In this document: in pieces, positions 17,047-25,550 of the stretch
Layout: each line of letters opens with the position of its first letter
Position numbering within the stretch: position 1 is the first letter of the stretch
Source of the DNA: Pseudaquabacterium terrae
Lineage (GTDB): Bacteria > Pseudomonadota > Gammaproteobacteria > Burkholderiales > Burkholderiaceae_C
Assembly (NCBI RefSeq): GCF_013266755.1
Contig: NZ_JABRWJ010000003.1
Coordinates: 124,001-188,000 of the forward strand
Length of the DNA: 64,000 nt
Direction: 5' to 3'
Made by a program: the position numbers and the translations under genes
Notes under the pieces: generated by a model
What the model saw: the letters and a program-made list of their open reading frames with translations, nothing else
What the model was told of the DNA's origin: nothing
Database searches by the model: none

Positions 17047-17709
17047 ATCGGCGTGCCCGTCGCACGCCGGGCGCTGGTCAGCGATGCGCAGGTGCGCGGG
17101 CGCCAGTGCGCGCGCCGCGAGGCGGTCGGCCAGCCGCGGCGCGTGCTGCCGCAGCGCGGCTGCCGCCTCGGCAGTGGGGGTGGTGATGGCCAGCGTCCAC
17201 GGTGCCGGCGCTGCGCCGGCGGGCTGCGGCGCGACCACGCGCTCGGCGCGCAGCGACAGCGCGAGGCCGTCGGGGTCGTTCAGCGAGAGCTCCCAGACAG
17301 TGCCGGCGTCCGTGGGCGTCACGACGATGGGCGTGCACGCCGCGGCGTCACGGGTTTGCGCCGCGGCCTGGGCCGCGCATGCGGCAGCGGCCTGATCGCC
17401 GCCGGCGCTCACGGCCGGCGTGGTGGGCGCGGCGGCCAGCGGCGGCGCGTGCGGCGTGGCCGGCGGCCAGGCCAGCAGGCCTGCCGGCGTGGTGGCCTCG
17501 GCCGTCGGCGTCGCTGGCTCGTCGGCCCCGGCTTGCTGCAGCAGCGCCCGTGCAAACTGTTCGCCGAGCCGGCCCGTCGTCGCCGACGTCGCGGGACGTT
17601 GCAGCGCCTGACCGCGTCCTTCGTCCGCGGGTCCGGCCGGCGCAGACGCCGGTGGCGGCAGCGCGCAATCTCCTGCTGCCGGCGCGGCCGCGGCGGCGCC
17701 CAGCTTCAT
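17044..17709 (-). CDS. sctP: SctP, needle-length regulator (YscP/HrpP family)
   Basis: SctP measures needle length and triggers the SctU-dependent substrate switch. The 221-residue product is low-complexity and Ala/Pro-rich up to about residue 125. It ends in a compact beta-rich domain (VWELSLNDPDGLALSLRAER, WTLAITTPTAEAAAALRQHA) of the kind found at the C-terminus of SctP/FliK proteins. The start overlaps the sctO stop by ATGA, and the N-O-P order is the classical one. Sequence alone is weak, as always for this family; order carries much of the assignment. Confidence 0.72.
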   Translation of the reverse strand: MKLGAAAAAPAAGDCALPPPASAPAGPADEGRGQALQRPATSATTGRLGEQFARALLQQAGADEPATPTAEATTPAGLLAWPPATPHAPPLAAAPTTPAVSAGGDQAAAACAAQAAAQTRDAAACTPIVVTPTDAGTVWELSLNDPDGLALSLRAERVVAPQPAGAAPAPWTLAITTPTAEAAAALRQHAPRLADRLAARALAPAHLRIADQRPACDGHAD

Positions 17710-18185
17710 CGCGCCACCACGCGCAGGTCTTCCTGCTCGAGCTCGGCACGCTGCTCGCGCGCCCGGCCGACCGCGCGTTTCGCCTCGCCGTGCAGGCCGC
17801 GCACGGCGTCCTCGCGTGCCAGCGCGCGGGTCAGCTCGGCGCGCGCCTGCGCCGCGGCCTCCTGGGCTTCCTCGAGCTTGCGCTCATCGCCAACCAATGC
17901 GTACTCGGCGCGTTCCAGCCGATCGGCCAGCTTGTCGCGCTGTGCGACCAGGTGCTGCGACCAGCGCGCGAGCTGCCCGTCGAACCCGTGTGCCACCGAT
18001 TCGCCCAGCGCGTCGATCTCGCGCCGCACGCGGTCGATCAGGCGCTGCCGCTCGTGCACCGCCTGCTCGGCGTCGACGACGGCGGCCGACGCGGCGGTGA
18101 ACGCATCACGCGAGCGCTGCACGCGCAGCGCGCGCAGCCGCACCAGCTGCTGCGCCTCTCCCGGGCTGGGCAGACGGGCGGTCAC
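17706..18185 (-). CDS. sctO: SctO, ATPase stalk protein (YscO/FliJ family)
   Basis: SctO is the coiled-coil stalk that couples the SctN ATPase ring to the export gate. The 159-residue product is almost entirely predicted coiled coil, rich in Arg, Glu and Ala with no Pro after residue 7 (RRDEQ-type heptads such as [20 protein letters not shown] and [20 protein letters not shown]). The start is GTG, overlapping the sctN stop by GTGA. Size, composition and position directly after sctN agree with SctO. Confidence 0.82.
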   Translation of the reverse strand: MTARLPSPGEAQQLVRLRALRVQRSRDAFTAASAAVVDAEQAVHERQRLIDRVRREIDALGESVAHGFDGQLARWSQHLVAQRDKLADRLERAEYALVGDERKLEEAQEAAAQARAELTRALAREDAVRGLHGEAKRAVGRAREQRAELEQEDLRVVAR

Positions 18186-19522
18186 TCTGCCACCTGCTGC
18201 AGCGCCGCGATCGTCTCGCCGAACACCGTCGCCTCGTCCGAGCCTTGCGTCAGCAGCGCCTTGATCGCCGGCATGCGCTCGATCGCCTGGTCGGCCAGCG
18301 GGTCGCTGCCGGCCTGGTACTCGCCGACGCGCAGCAGGAACTCGACCTCGGCATGCCGCGCCATCAGCGCACGCAGCCGCGACGCAGCCTGCCGGTGCGC
18401 TGGCGCGGCGACGCGCGTGAAGACGCGGCTCGCGCTGCCCAGCACGTCGATCGCCGGATAGTGGTGGGCCTGGGCCAGCGCGCGCGACAGCACGATGTGG
18501 CCGTCGAGGATCGAGCGCACCTCCTCGGCCACCGGGTCGCTGTTGTCGTCGTCCTCGGCCAGCACGGTGTAGAACGCGGTGATCGAGCCGTGCGCGTCGT
18601 TGCCGGCGCGCTCGAACAGGCGCGGCAGCTCGGCGAAGACCGACGGCGGATAACCGCGCCGCACCGGCGGCTCCATCGCCGACAGCCCCAGCTCGCGCAA
18701 GCCCCGCGCGAAGCGCGTCACCGAGTCGACCAGCAGCAGCACACGCTTGCCCTGTGCGCGAAAGCCTTCGGCGATGGCCGTCGCGGCGATCGCGGCGCGC
18801 ACGCGCTCCAGCGCCGGCCGGTCCGAGGTCGAGACCACGACCACCGAGCGCGCGAGCCCCTGCTCGCCGAGGCTCTCGTCGATGAATTCACGCACCTCGC
18901 GGCCGCGTTCGCCGACCAGCGCGATGACGTTGACGTCGGCCTCGGCCTGCCGCGCCAGCATGCCCAGCAGCGTGGACTTGCCGCCGCCGGCCATCGCGAA
19001 GATGCCGATGCGCTGGCCGATGCCCACCGTCAGCGCGGCATCGATCGCGCGCACCCCCGTCGGCAGCGGATCGTCGACGCCGCGGCGCTGCAGCGGCGGC
19101 GGCGCCGGCGCGTACAGCGGTGTGTGCATCAGGTCCGGCCCGGGCTCGAGCGGGCGGCCATCCAGCGGCCGGCCGAAGGCGTCTATGACGCGGCCGAGCA
19201 GCGCCGGCCCGCAGGGCACACGCGCCTCGTCGGCCAGCGCCTGCACCGCGGCACCGACGGCCACGCCCTGCAGCGGGCCGTAGGGCGCGAGGATCACCTC
19301 GGGTCCGGCGAAGCCGATCACTTCGGCCAATAGCGGATCGCTGATGTCGTCCGGCCGCGCCGGGTCGACGATGCGGCACTGATGCCCGATGCGCGCGCGC
19401 AAGCCCGTGGCGCGCAGCACCGTGCCGCCGGCCTGCACGACGCGGCCGTGCTCGACCACCGTGCGCGTGGCCTGCAACGTGCGCAGCAGGCGCTGGGTGG
19501 TGTCGATGGCGACTTCGCTCAT
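18182..19522 (-). CDS. sctN: SctN, type III secretion ATPase (YscN/FliI family)
   Basis: SctN powers unfolding and chaperone release of substrates at the cytoplasmic face. The 446-residue product has the complete F1-beta-like core: Walker A at 176-184 (AMAGGGKST), a [15 protein letters not shown] strand-loop, the Walker [19 protein letters not shown], and the [15 protein letters not shown] segment. The N-terminal 90 residues are the usual beta barrel. The ATG lies 70 bp after sctL. That gap has no hrp-like box, so sctN probably shares the upstream transcript. Catalytic residues are all intact. Confidence 0.95.
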   Translation of the reverse strand: MSEVAIDTTQRLLRTLQATRTVVEHGRVVQAGGTVLRATGLRARIGHQCRIVDPARPDDISDPLLAEVIGFAGPEVILAPYGPLQGVAVGAAVQALADEARVPCGPALLGRVIDAFGRPLDGRPLEPGPDLMHTPLYAPAPPPLQRRGVDDPLPTGVRAIDAALTVGIGQRIGIFAMAGGGKSTLLGMLARQAEADVNVIALVGERGREVREFIDESLGEQGLARSVVVVSTSDRPALERVRAAIAATAIAEGFRAQGKRVLLLVDSVTRFARGLRELGLSAMEPPVRRGYPPSVFAELPRLFERAGNDAHGSITAFYTVLAEDDDNSDPVAEEVRSILDGHIVLSRALAQAHHYPAIDVLGSASRVFTRVAAPAHRQAASRLRALMARHAEVEFLLRVGEYQAGSDPLADQAIERMPAIKALLTQGSDEATVFGETIAALQQVAE

Positions 19523-19592
19523 TGGTGCACCCTACAGCCTGCGGCCGGTCCCGCCGAGCGGGAATGAGCCGCTCCGGGCGGCCGCGCGTGGC

Positions 19593-20204
19593 TCATGTCC
19601 ACACCTCGGCCAGGCGCGCGAGTTGCGCCTCGAGCGCGACGTCGACGCTGCCGTGTTCGGTCTCCAGCCGGCAGCCGTCGGGTGCGCATTGCGGATCGGC
19701 GCGCACCTCGAAGAGCGGTGCGCCCTCGCCTTGCGCCGCGTCGGCCAGGCGTGCACGCAGCGCGTCGGCCTGCTGCGGATGCACGACCAGCGCCGGCAGC
19801 GCGCCGGGCAGTAGCTCGGCGGCAGCGGTGGCGGCCAGCGCCAGCAGCACCGCGTCGTCGGCGAATGCGCCCAGCAGCTTGCGCACCACCTGCAGCGCGA
19901 GCGCGGCGGTGTCGGCGCGCTGGCGCGTGCGTTCGGCCTGGGTCTCGCCGGCGACGCGGACCAGCGCATCGGCCAGCTCCTGCGCTGCAGCGCGCCGGCC
20001 CTCGGCCAGGCCGGCCGCGTGGCCTTCGGCGCGGCCGGTCTCGATCGCGTCGGTGATCGCCTGCACCTGTTCGTCGCGCCGGCGTTCCAGCGTGTCGCGC
20101 AACGCCAGCGCATGCTGCAGCAGCGGCACCTCGGCCGCGCGCAGCACGAGCCGATCGCACGCGATGCGCGCCTCGCCGCCGCGCTGCCACCAGAGAAAAC
20201 TCAT
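19593..20204 (-). CDS. sctL: SctL, ATPase regulator/stator (YscL/FliH family)
   Basis: SctL links the ATPase to the SctQ platform. The 203-residue product begins MSFLWWQRGGEARIACDRLV, followed by a long helix with a Gly/Ala-spaced AEGHAAGLAEGRRAAAQEL segment typical of FliH/SctL. A compact C-terminal domain follows (VVRKLLGAFADDAVLLALAA, CRLETEHGSVDVALEAQL). The start overlaps the sctK stop by ATGA. A much longer in-frame extension exists but would cover sctK and was rejected. Length and position are normal. Confidence 0.87.
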   Translation of the reverse strand: MSFLWWQRGGEARIACDRLVLRAAEVPLLQHALALRDTLERRRDEQVQAITDAIETGRAEGHAAGLAEGRRAAAQELADALVRVAGETQAERTRQRADTAALALQVVRKLLGAFADDAVLLALAATAAAELLPGALPALVVHPQQADALRARLADAAQGEGAPLFEVRADPQCAPDGCRLETEHGSVDVALEAQLARLAEVWT

Positions 20205-20749
20205 GCGCCCTGCCCCAGCGCGCGGGCGCGAACGATCAGCGTCTCGGCCAGCTCCGGCGTCATGCGCGCGGGTTCGACTGGCGCCAGTGCGCGGCACACC
20301 GCGTCGCGCAGCGCGCCCTGCGGCAACGCCGCCAGCAACACCGCGACGCCGGCCGCGCGCAGCCGTGGGCCGACCTGCGCCGCCGACTCGATGCGCGCCA
20401 ACGGCGTGAGGCCGAACGGCATCGCCGATTCGGGCTGCAGCAGCAAATCGCCGAACACCGCTTCGCCCAACAGCGCGCGCGCGGCGACGAGCCGCGGGCC
20501 GTCGATCCACAGGCGCATCGCCGGCAGGTGCAGCAGCGCCCCGAGGCGCGCCTGCAGGATCAGGAACGCAGCATCGGGCAGCGCCAGCCAGTCCGGTGCC
20601 CGGTCCAGCGCATCCCAGTCGACGGCCTCGACGGCGGCGGGCGCCAGGTCCATCAGGCGCTGCGCGAGCGTGGCGCGGCGGTGCCGCAGCGCGGCGGTGG
20701 CCAGGCGGGTCGCGGCTTCTGCCGCGGAAGGGGTCATCGTCGTGCTCAT
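20201..20749 (-). CDS. sctK: SctK, sorting-platform adaptor (YscK family)
   Basis: SctK connects the cytoplasmic platform to SctD. The 182-residue product shows the loose YscK pattern: a Leu/Ala-rich N-terminus with PDWLALPDAAFLILQARLGA and LLHLPAMRLWIDG, then LLGEAVFGDLLL. It lies between sctJ and sctL, overlapping sctL by 4 bp, which is the expected place. This family is poorly conserved, so order contributes heavily. Confidence 0.75.
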   Translation of the reverse strand: MSTTMTPSAAEAATRLATAALRHRRATLAQRLMDLAPAAVEAVDWDALDRAPDWLALPDAAFLILQARLGALLHLPAMRLWIDGPRLVAARALLGEAVFGDLLLQPESAMPFGLTPLARIESAAQVGPRLRAAGVAVLLAALPQGALRDAVCRALAPVEPARMTPELAETLIVRARALGQGA

Positions 20750-20750
20750 C

Positions 20751-21584
20751 TCATCTCACCGTCGTGTGGCGCCGCAGCGCCGCCTGGAAATCGGCCGGCA
20801 GCGGCCGCGTCATGTCCGTATCGGGGGCCGGCAAGGCGCGCAGCAGCGCGGGCACCGGTGCGCGCGGAACATTGCGCCGGCGCCACCACAGCAGCGCACT
20901 GCCGAGCAGCACCGCGCCGCCCGTCGTCGCGCCCAGCAGCAGCGGCACCTTCAGCGAGGCCTCGCGCGCCCCCGGCCCCGCGGCCATCACGCGCGGCGTC
21001 TCGACCGGCATGCCTTCGGCCGGAAACAGCGCCACGGTGACGTGGTCGTAGGACAGGCCTTCGAGGCTGTTGACGACCAGCGCCTTGATCTGCGTGACCT
21101 GCGGCCGCAGGTCCTTGTCGGGCCGGTGCTTGATGAAGACCGATGCGGCGGCCGGCTGCGGCTTGTCCATCAGCGGATGGCGCTCGGGCACCACCAGGTG
21201 CACCCGCGCGGCGACCACGCCGTCGATGCTGGCCAGCGTGTTCGAGATCTCCTGCGACAGCGCATGCACCAGCCGCGCGCGCTCTTCGAGCGGCGACGAC
21301 ACGAAGCCCTCGCGCTTGAAGACCTTGCCCATGCTGTCGAAGCTCTCGCGCGGATAACCCTGCGCGTTGAGCAGGCGCACGGCATCGGAGAAATCGCTGC
21401 GTGAGGTCAGCACCGAGAAGCGGCCGTCCTGCACCTTCTTGTCGGCATCGATGCCGGCGCCGCGCAGCACCGCGACCATCTCGTTGGCCTGGCGTTCGGT
21501 GAGCTGCGAATACAGCTCCTGGCTGGAGCAGCCGGCGAGGATGGCCAGTGCGCACAGGAGCAGTCGAGTGGATTTCATGGTCAT
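20751..21584 (-). CDS. sctJ: SctJ, inner-membrane ring lipoprotein (YscJ/PrgK family)
   Basis: SctJ forms the inner-membrane ring with SctD. The 277-residue product has a lipoprotein signal with lipobox LAGC, followed by the YscJ signature (ELYSQLTERQANEMVAVLRG and a FSVLTSRSDFSDAVRLLNAQ segment). The periplasmic ring-building motifs are intact, including GDGVVAARVHLVVPERHPL-like text (VVAARVHLVVPERHP). A C-terminal membrane helix (GGAVLLGSALLWWRRR) anchors it. The ATG overlaps the sctI stop by ATGA; the next ATG two codons later is the alternative. F-I-J order is canonical. Confidence 0.93.
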   Translation of the reverse strand: MTMKSTRLLLCALAILAGCSSQELYSQLTERQANEMVAVLRGAGIDADKKVQDGRFSVLTSRSDFSDAVRLLNAQGYPRESFDSMGKVFKREGFVSSPLEERARLVHALSQEISNTLASIDGVVAARVHLVVPERHPLMDKPQPAAASVFIKHRPDKDLRPQVTQIKALVVNSLEGLSYDHVTVALFPAEGMPVETPRVMAAGPGAREASLKVPLLLGATTGGAVLLGSALLWWRRRNVPRAPVPALLRALPAPDTDMTRPLPADFQAALRRHTTVR

Positions 21585-21985
21585 GCCTGCTGGCGGAAGA
21601 GTTGCTGCAGGCCGTCGGATGTGCGGTTCGCGATGTTCGACGTCAGCTGGCAATGGAACATGAACTCCTGGCAGCGCATCGTCAGCAGCACCACGTCGCT
21701 GGGGCTCATGTCGCGGCCGCCGGCCGTCGCGGCCTGCGCCTGCGACGACAGCTTCGCGGCCTCGCTGTTGATGTGCTCGAAGGGCGTCATCAGCTGCTTG
21801 CTCACCTCGGAGGTGGGCTGCACCGGCTGCGCTTCCAGCCGCGCCTGCGCGCCGGCCAGCGCCTGCTGGAAGCTGCCGATGTCGGTGAGCGACACGCCGT
21901 AGCCGACCTGCACGGGCGAAGCCGCGCTGGCCGCGCCCGCGGCGGAGGGACCCAGGGCCGCCGCAGCGGCAATCTCGAACGACAT
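21581..21985 (-). CDS. sctI: SctI, inner rod protein (YscI/PrgJ/HrpB family)
   Basis: SctI forms the rod that joins the needle to the export gate. The 134-residue product ends with the hallmark helix LLTMRCQEFMFHCQLTSNIA followed by NRTSDGLQQLFRQQ. This corresponds to the VQxxxxEFxVxxxLxSKxAxKTxxxxxTLxxxQ pattern of YscI proteins. The N-terminus is low-complexity. It lies between the needle-like gene and sctJ, overlapping the latter by 4 bp. Two cysteines in the rod helix are slightly unusual. Confidence 0.85.
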   Translation of the reverse strand: MSFEIAAAAALGPSAAGAASAASPVQVGYGVSLTDIGSFQQALAGAQARLEAQPVQPTSEVSKQLMTPFEHINSEAAKLSSQAQAATAGGRDMSPSDVVLLTMRCQEFMFHCQLTSNIANRTSDGLQQLFRQQA

Positions 21986-22012
21986 GTCGCGTCTCCTGCG
22001 TTGCGGTGGCCG

Positions 22013-22324
22013 TCAGCCCTTGCGCGCCATCGTCTCGAGGGCCTGGCCCACGGACGAGATCGACGTGCTGGAGCTGTTCGACAGGAAGCTCATGCGCAGC
22101 GACTCGGTCGTCAGCTCGGTCAGCGCCGACGGGTTGTCGCTGCCGCCGGCTGCCACCGCGTCGGATTTCTGCTGGATCAGGTTGGCTTGGCTGTCCAGTG
22201 CCTGGCCCCAGGCGCGGGCCATCGCTTCGAAGAAGCTGCCGCTGCCGGAAGCGCTGCTGCCCTTGCTTTGCGACAGCGGCGTCGTGGCGAGGAGAGACAG
22301 GGTGTTGAGTGAAGTGCTGCTCAT
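22013..22324 (-). CDS. sctF: SctF, probable needle subunit
   Basis: The 103-residue product ends with DNPSALTELTTESLRMSF and then SSVGQALETMARKG. This lines up with the C-terminal half of YscF-type needle subunits (D-N-P-x-x-L-x-x-L, a polar helix, terminal basic residues). Its position directly ahead of sctI and sctJ is that of sctF. The N-terminal 30 residues are Ser-rich, making it somewhat longer than the usual 80-90 residues. A CAGGAG site precedes the chosen ATG; an upstream in-frame start was rejected. A longer relative is encoded after the FliO-like gene. Confidence 0.7.
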   Translation of the reverse strand: MSSTSLNTLSLLATTPLSQSKGSSASGSGSFFEAMARAWGQALDSQANLIQQKSDAVAAGGSDNPSALTELTTESLRMSFLSNSSSTSISSVGQALETMARKG

Positions 22325-22408
22325 GATGGAAAGGCTCCTGGGGTTGCGAAGGCCGTTCCCGAGGCGGCCGAAGGATTCATGCACGGGGCATGGGTTGCGG
22401 GTCTCGAT

Positions 22409-23530
22409 TCAGAAGTTCAAGTTGGTTTGGCGGCCGTCGCGTTCCAGCACGACGCGCTGCGCGGCGATCTGCGCGATGCGGTGGCCCGAGGGCAGCAGCG
22501 CGCCGACGAAATAGCGCGCGCCGTCGACCGTGACGACGTAGGCCGGATCGCCCGGCACCAGCGAGGCGATGCGCTTGTTCGGGTCGTCGACCACCGGCGG
22601 CGTGGGCAGCGGCAGTGGCGTCGCGGTGTTGCGCAGAACAAGCCTCTGCAGGCCGCGCACGTCGCGCCGCACGACGTCCTCGGCACGGCCGAGGCGCTCG
22701 GCATCCCGCTCGGCCACCTCGCCAGCGAAGCGGCCAGCGCCTTCGGGTTTCACCTGCGCGGCGATGCCGTTGACGCGGAAGACCTCGGCGATCTCGCGCG
22801 CGATCTGATCGTCGACCAGCAGGTCCAGCGCCGGCGTCCACTGCCGTGCCGCGAGCCAGGCCTCCAGGCGCGCGCGCTGCGCCGCGTCGGCGAGGCGGCC
22901 GCGCAGCACGGGCTTGCCGTCGGGCAGCGTGGCGGCGTCGAGCGGCGCGAACTCTCCCGCCTTCAGGGCATCGGCCAAGGCGGCAGCGGTGAGCACGGCC
23001 TGCGGCTGCGGCGCCGCGGCGACGTGCGCCATCCACAGCGTGCCGCCGCAGGCCAGCAGCACCGCAGCGCCGGTGGCGGCGAGCCAGGCCTCGGCGCGGC
23101 GGCGCAGCGGCCGCGTCTTTTGGGCGCCATCAACCGCGGCGGAGGCGGTCGTCGACACGGCAGCGCTCGCCTCGCCCGGTGCCGGCCACTCGTCCTCGCA
23201 GGCCAGGCCGAAGGCCAGCACCGTGTCGCCGATGCGCAAGGGTGCATGCCGGGCCCAGCCTGCGTGGGCGCCGGCGGCGAGCACCTGGTCGCCGAGCCGC
23301 AATTCCCCTTCGATCACCTCGACCAGCGCGTGCGCGATGTCGGCGGTGATGCGCAGCCGGGCCGCGCCGGCGTCGTCGCGCAGCACGATGTCGGCCTCGG
23401 CCGAGCCGCCAGCGGCGATCACGGTCGCGCGGCCGGCGGCCAGCGGCGCGCGTGCGCCGGCCTGCGGCCCTTCGAGCACACGCAGTTCAAGGGCCTGCAG
23501 CGAATCGAGCATCAGCGGGTCGCGGTCCAT
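22409..23530 (-). CDS. sctD: SctD, outer ring of the inner-membrane complex (YscD/PrgH family)
   Basis: The 373-residue product has a cytoplasmic FHA-like domain (LRVLEGPQAGARAPLAAGRA, LRIGDTVLAFGL) and one membrane helix (AATGAAVLLACGGTLWMAHV). Periplasmic ring-building motifs follow, including LKAGEFAPLDAATLPDGKPV, and a terminal FVGALLPSGHRIAQIAA domain. The ATG was chosen close after the sctC stop (28 bp); an in-frame extension into sctC is rejected. SctD connects SctC in the outer membrane to SctJ and the sorting platform. Order C-D-F-I-J supports the call. Confidence 0.85.
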   Translation of the reverse strand: MDRDPLMLDSLQALELRVLEGPQAGARAPLAAGRATVIAAGGSAEADIVLRDDAGAARLRITADIAHALVEVIEGELRLGDQVLAAGAHAGWARHAPLRIGDTVLAFGLACEDEWPAPGEASAAVSTTASAAVDGAQKTRPLRRRAEAWLAATGAAVLLACGGTLWMAHVAAAPQPQAVLTAAALADALKAGEFAPLDAATLPDGKPVLRGRLADAAQRARLEAWLAARQWTPALDLLVDDQIAREIAEVFRVNGIAAQVKPEGAGRFAGEVAERDAERLGRAEDVVRRDVRGLQRLVLRNTATPLPLPTPPVVDDPNKRIASLVPGDPAYVVTVDGARYFVGALLPSGHRIAQIAAQRVVLERDGRQTNLNF

Positions 23531-23558
23531 GGTGATCGGCGTTCCGTTCGAGGGGTGA

Positions 23559-25550
23559 TCAAGGTGTGGTGGTGCGGGTCGATGCGCGCGGGCCGGTGTT
23601 GGCGACCTGCTGGCGGGTCGGCATCGCGTCGAGGTCGAGCACGACCGAGCCGCGCGCCGGCGGCGTGTAGACGGCGGGCGCCGCCTGCGGTGCGTAGGTG
23701 GCGGGCGCCGCCTGCGGCGCGTAGGTGGCGGGCGCCGCCTGCGGCGCGGTCGGCTTCGGCGCGGCGGCCTGCAGCACGGCCGGCGGCTGCGCCGGCATCG
23801 GTGCCGGGGGCGCCGTCGGCAGCCCCGGCGCGGCCTGCGCCGGCGCGGCGCGCGGCACGGCGGCACCGCCGCTGCCCGGACGCGAGGCGGCCAGGCGGGG
23901 CGTGATCAGGAACATGCGCTCGATGCGCGAGCTGTTGCTCTTGCTGTTCTTGAACAGGTTGCCGACCAGGGGGATATCGCCCAGCCCGGGCACCTTGTCG
24001 GTGCTCGACGAGGTGACGTCGCGCGTCATGCCGCCGATCAACAGGCTCTCGCCTTCCATGATCAGCGCCTGCGTATTGATCGTCGAGCGCTCGACCACCG
24101 GGATCTGGTCGACGGTGCGGCCGGTGATGTTGCCGTCCTCGACGTTGACCATCAGCTTGATGCGCGCGCCTTCGCGGTCCTTGAAGACGTGCGGCGTCAC
24201 GCGCAGCGAGGTGCCGGCGCTGACGTTGAAGAGGTCGACCTCGTCCTTGCCGGCGACACGCACGAAGAAGGTCGAGCTGTTGTCGAACACGGCCTCGACG
24301 TTGGACAGCGTCACCACCTGCGGGCTGGAGACGACGCGCGCCGCACCTTCGGCCTGCAGCGCGCGAATGCGCGAGACGAACTGGCCGACCGAGCCGAGCA
24401 CCGCGGTGATCACGCCGCCGGCGCCGATCGGCGGCACGCTGCCACCGAAGCCGACCGACTGGCCGGCGTTGTTCCAGCGCCAGTCGATGCCCAGCTCGCG
24501 CAGCCGGTCGGTGTTGACGTCGATGATCGTCGCCTCGATCTCCAGCGACTGCGGCTCGACATCGAGCGCGGCGATCAGCTGTTCATAACGCGGCAGGCGA
24601 TCGGCAAGGTCACGCACGATCACCGCGTTCAGGCGCTGGTCCGCTTCGATGCGGATCGGGTTGGCGTCCGGCGCGATCGTTGCCGGCGGACCTTCGGCGG
24701 GCTGCGCGGTGCGGGCCAGCGCGGCGACCAGCAGGTCGGCCGCGCTTTCGCGCGAACCGCTGGTCTTGACCGATGCGCCCTGCCCCGCCAGCCCCTGGCC
24801 GCGCAGGCTCGGCTGCGTGGGTTTCAGCAGCACCTCCTGGCCCAGCGGCGCACCTGACCGCCCGCCGACCAACGAGCGCAGGATCGACGCCACGCCCGGC
24901 AGCACGACCTGCTTGCCGCCGAAGGTCATCGTCTGGTCTTGCGCCCAGGCGTAGCGCAGGTAGAAGACGCGGAAGTCCATCGCGCCGGCGTTGGGCGCCG
25001 CGGCCGCGGGCGCGACTTGCGCGGCGCGCACCATCTCGTCGACCTGCTCGACGAAACGCTTCGTTCCGACCGCCAGCAGCTGGCCCTCGCCGCCGCGGCG
25101 CAAGGTGTTGCGCGCATCGGGCAGTCCTTGTTCGCCCGCCTCGCGCAGCAGGCGTTCGGCCGCCGACGGTGACGCGTTGAAGCTCTTGCGCACCAGGTCC
25201 GACGCCGGCACCACGTGCATCACCGCGCCGTCGAAGTAGGTGACCAGGTTGTAGACGCGCGCGACATCGCGCAGCACCTTCTCCGCCGGGCCGTTGAAAC
25301 TGCCGTTGACCGCACCGGTCAGCCCCGGGCCGACGGCCACCGGCACGTCGACCGCGGCGAACAGGTTCTGCAGGAAGGCGCCGATCGGCTGCTCGCGCGC
25401 GGTGATCGACACATTGCGCTGGCCATTGGGCAGCGGGCCGGCGTGGGCAGTTGCGGCGGTGAAGGCCAGCACGGTGAGCGCGCCGGCGACGAGCGTCACC
25501 AGGGTGGCGATGTCGCGCAGCACGCGGAAGATGGTGGCGTTGTTCATCAT
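23559..25550 (-). CDS. sctC: SctC, outer-membrane secretin (YscC/HrcC family)
   Basis: SctC forms the outer-membrane channel. The 663-residue product has a signal peptide, N0/N1 domains (ISITAREQPIGAFLQNLFAA; VTYFDGAVMHVVPASDLVRK) and a full secretin domain (VVSSPQVVTLSNVEAVFDNS, GTSLRVTPHVF, ESLLIGGMTRDVTSSS, VPGLGDIPLVGNLF). The last 90 residues are Pro/Ala-rich with three near-identical APQAAPATY-type repeats, perhaps a pilotin-interaction or wall-spanning tail. The ATG overlaps the sctV stop by ATGA. A longer in-frame start inside sctV is rejected. Confidence 0.94.
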   Translation of the reverse strand: MMNNATIFRVLRDIATLVTLVAGALTVLAFTAATAHAGPLPNGQRNVSITAREQPIGAFLQNLFAAVDVPVAVGPGLTGAVNGSFNGPAEKVLRDVARVYNLVTYFDGAVMHVVPASDLVRKSFNASPSAAERLLREAGEQGLPDARNTLRRGGEGQLLAVGTKRFVEQVDEMVRAAQVAPAAAAPNAGAMDFRVFYLRYAWAQDQTMTFGGKQVVLPGVASILRSLVGGRSGAPLGQEVLLKPTQPSLRGQGLAGQGASVKTSGSRESAADLLVAALARTAQPAEGPPATIAPDANPIRIEADQRLNAVIVRDLADRLPRYEQLIAALDVEPQSLEIEATIIDVNTDRLRELGIDWRWNNAGQSVGFGGSVPPIGAGGVITAVLGSVGQFVSRIRALQAEGAARVVSSPQVVTLSNVEAVFDNSSTFFVRVAGKDEVDLFNVSAGTSLRVTPHVFKDREGARIKLMVNVEDGNITGRTVDQIPVVERSTINTQALIMEGESLLIGGMTRDVTSSSTDKVPGLGDIPLVGNLFKNSKSNSSRIERMFLITPRLAASRPGSGGAAVPRAAPAQAAPGLPTAPPAPMPAQPPAVLQAAAPKPTAPQAAPATYAPQAAPATYAPQAAPAVYTPPARGSVVLDLDAMPTRQQVANTGPRASTRTTTP
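23667..23747. repeat. Three 27-bp tandem units in the sctC 3' end
   Basis: Three head-to-tail 27-bp units (each starting GTAG on the plus strand) encode the repeated APATYAPQA/APAVYTP segment of the secretin tail. Copies 2 and 3 are identical and copy 1 differs at a few bases. The unit is a multiple of three, so copy-number change would alter tail length without breaking the frame. Confidence 0.8.
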
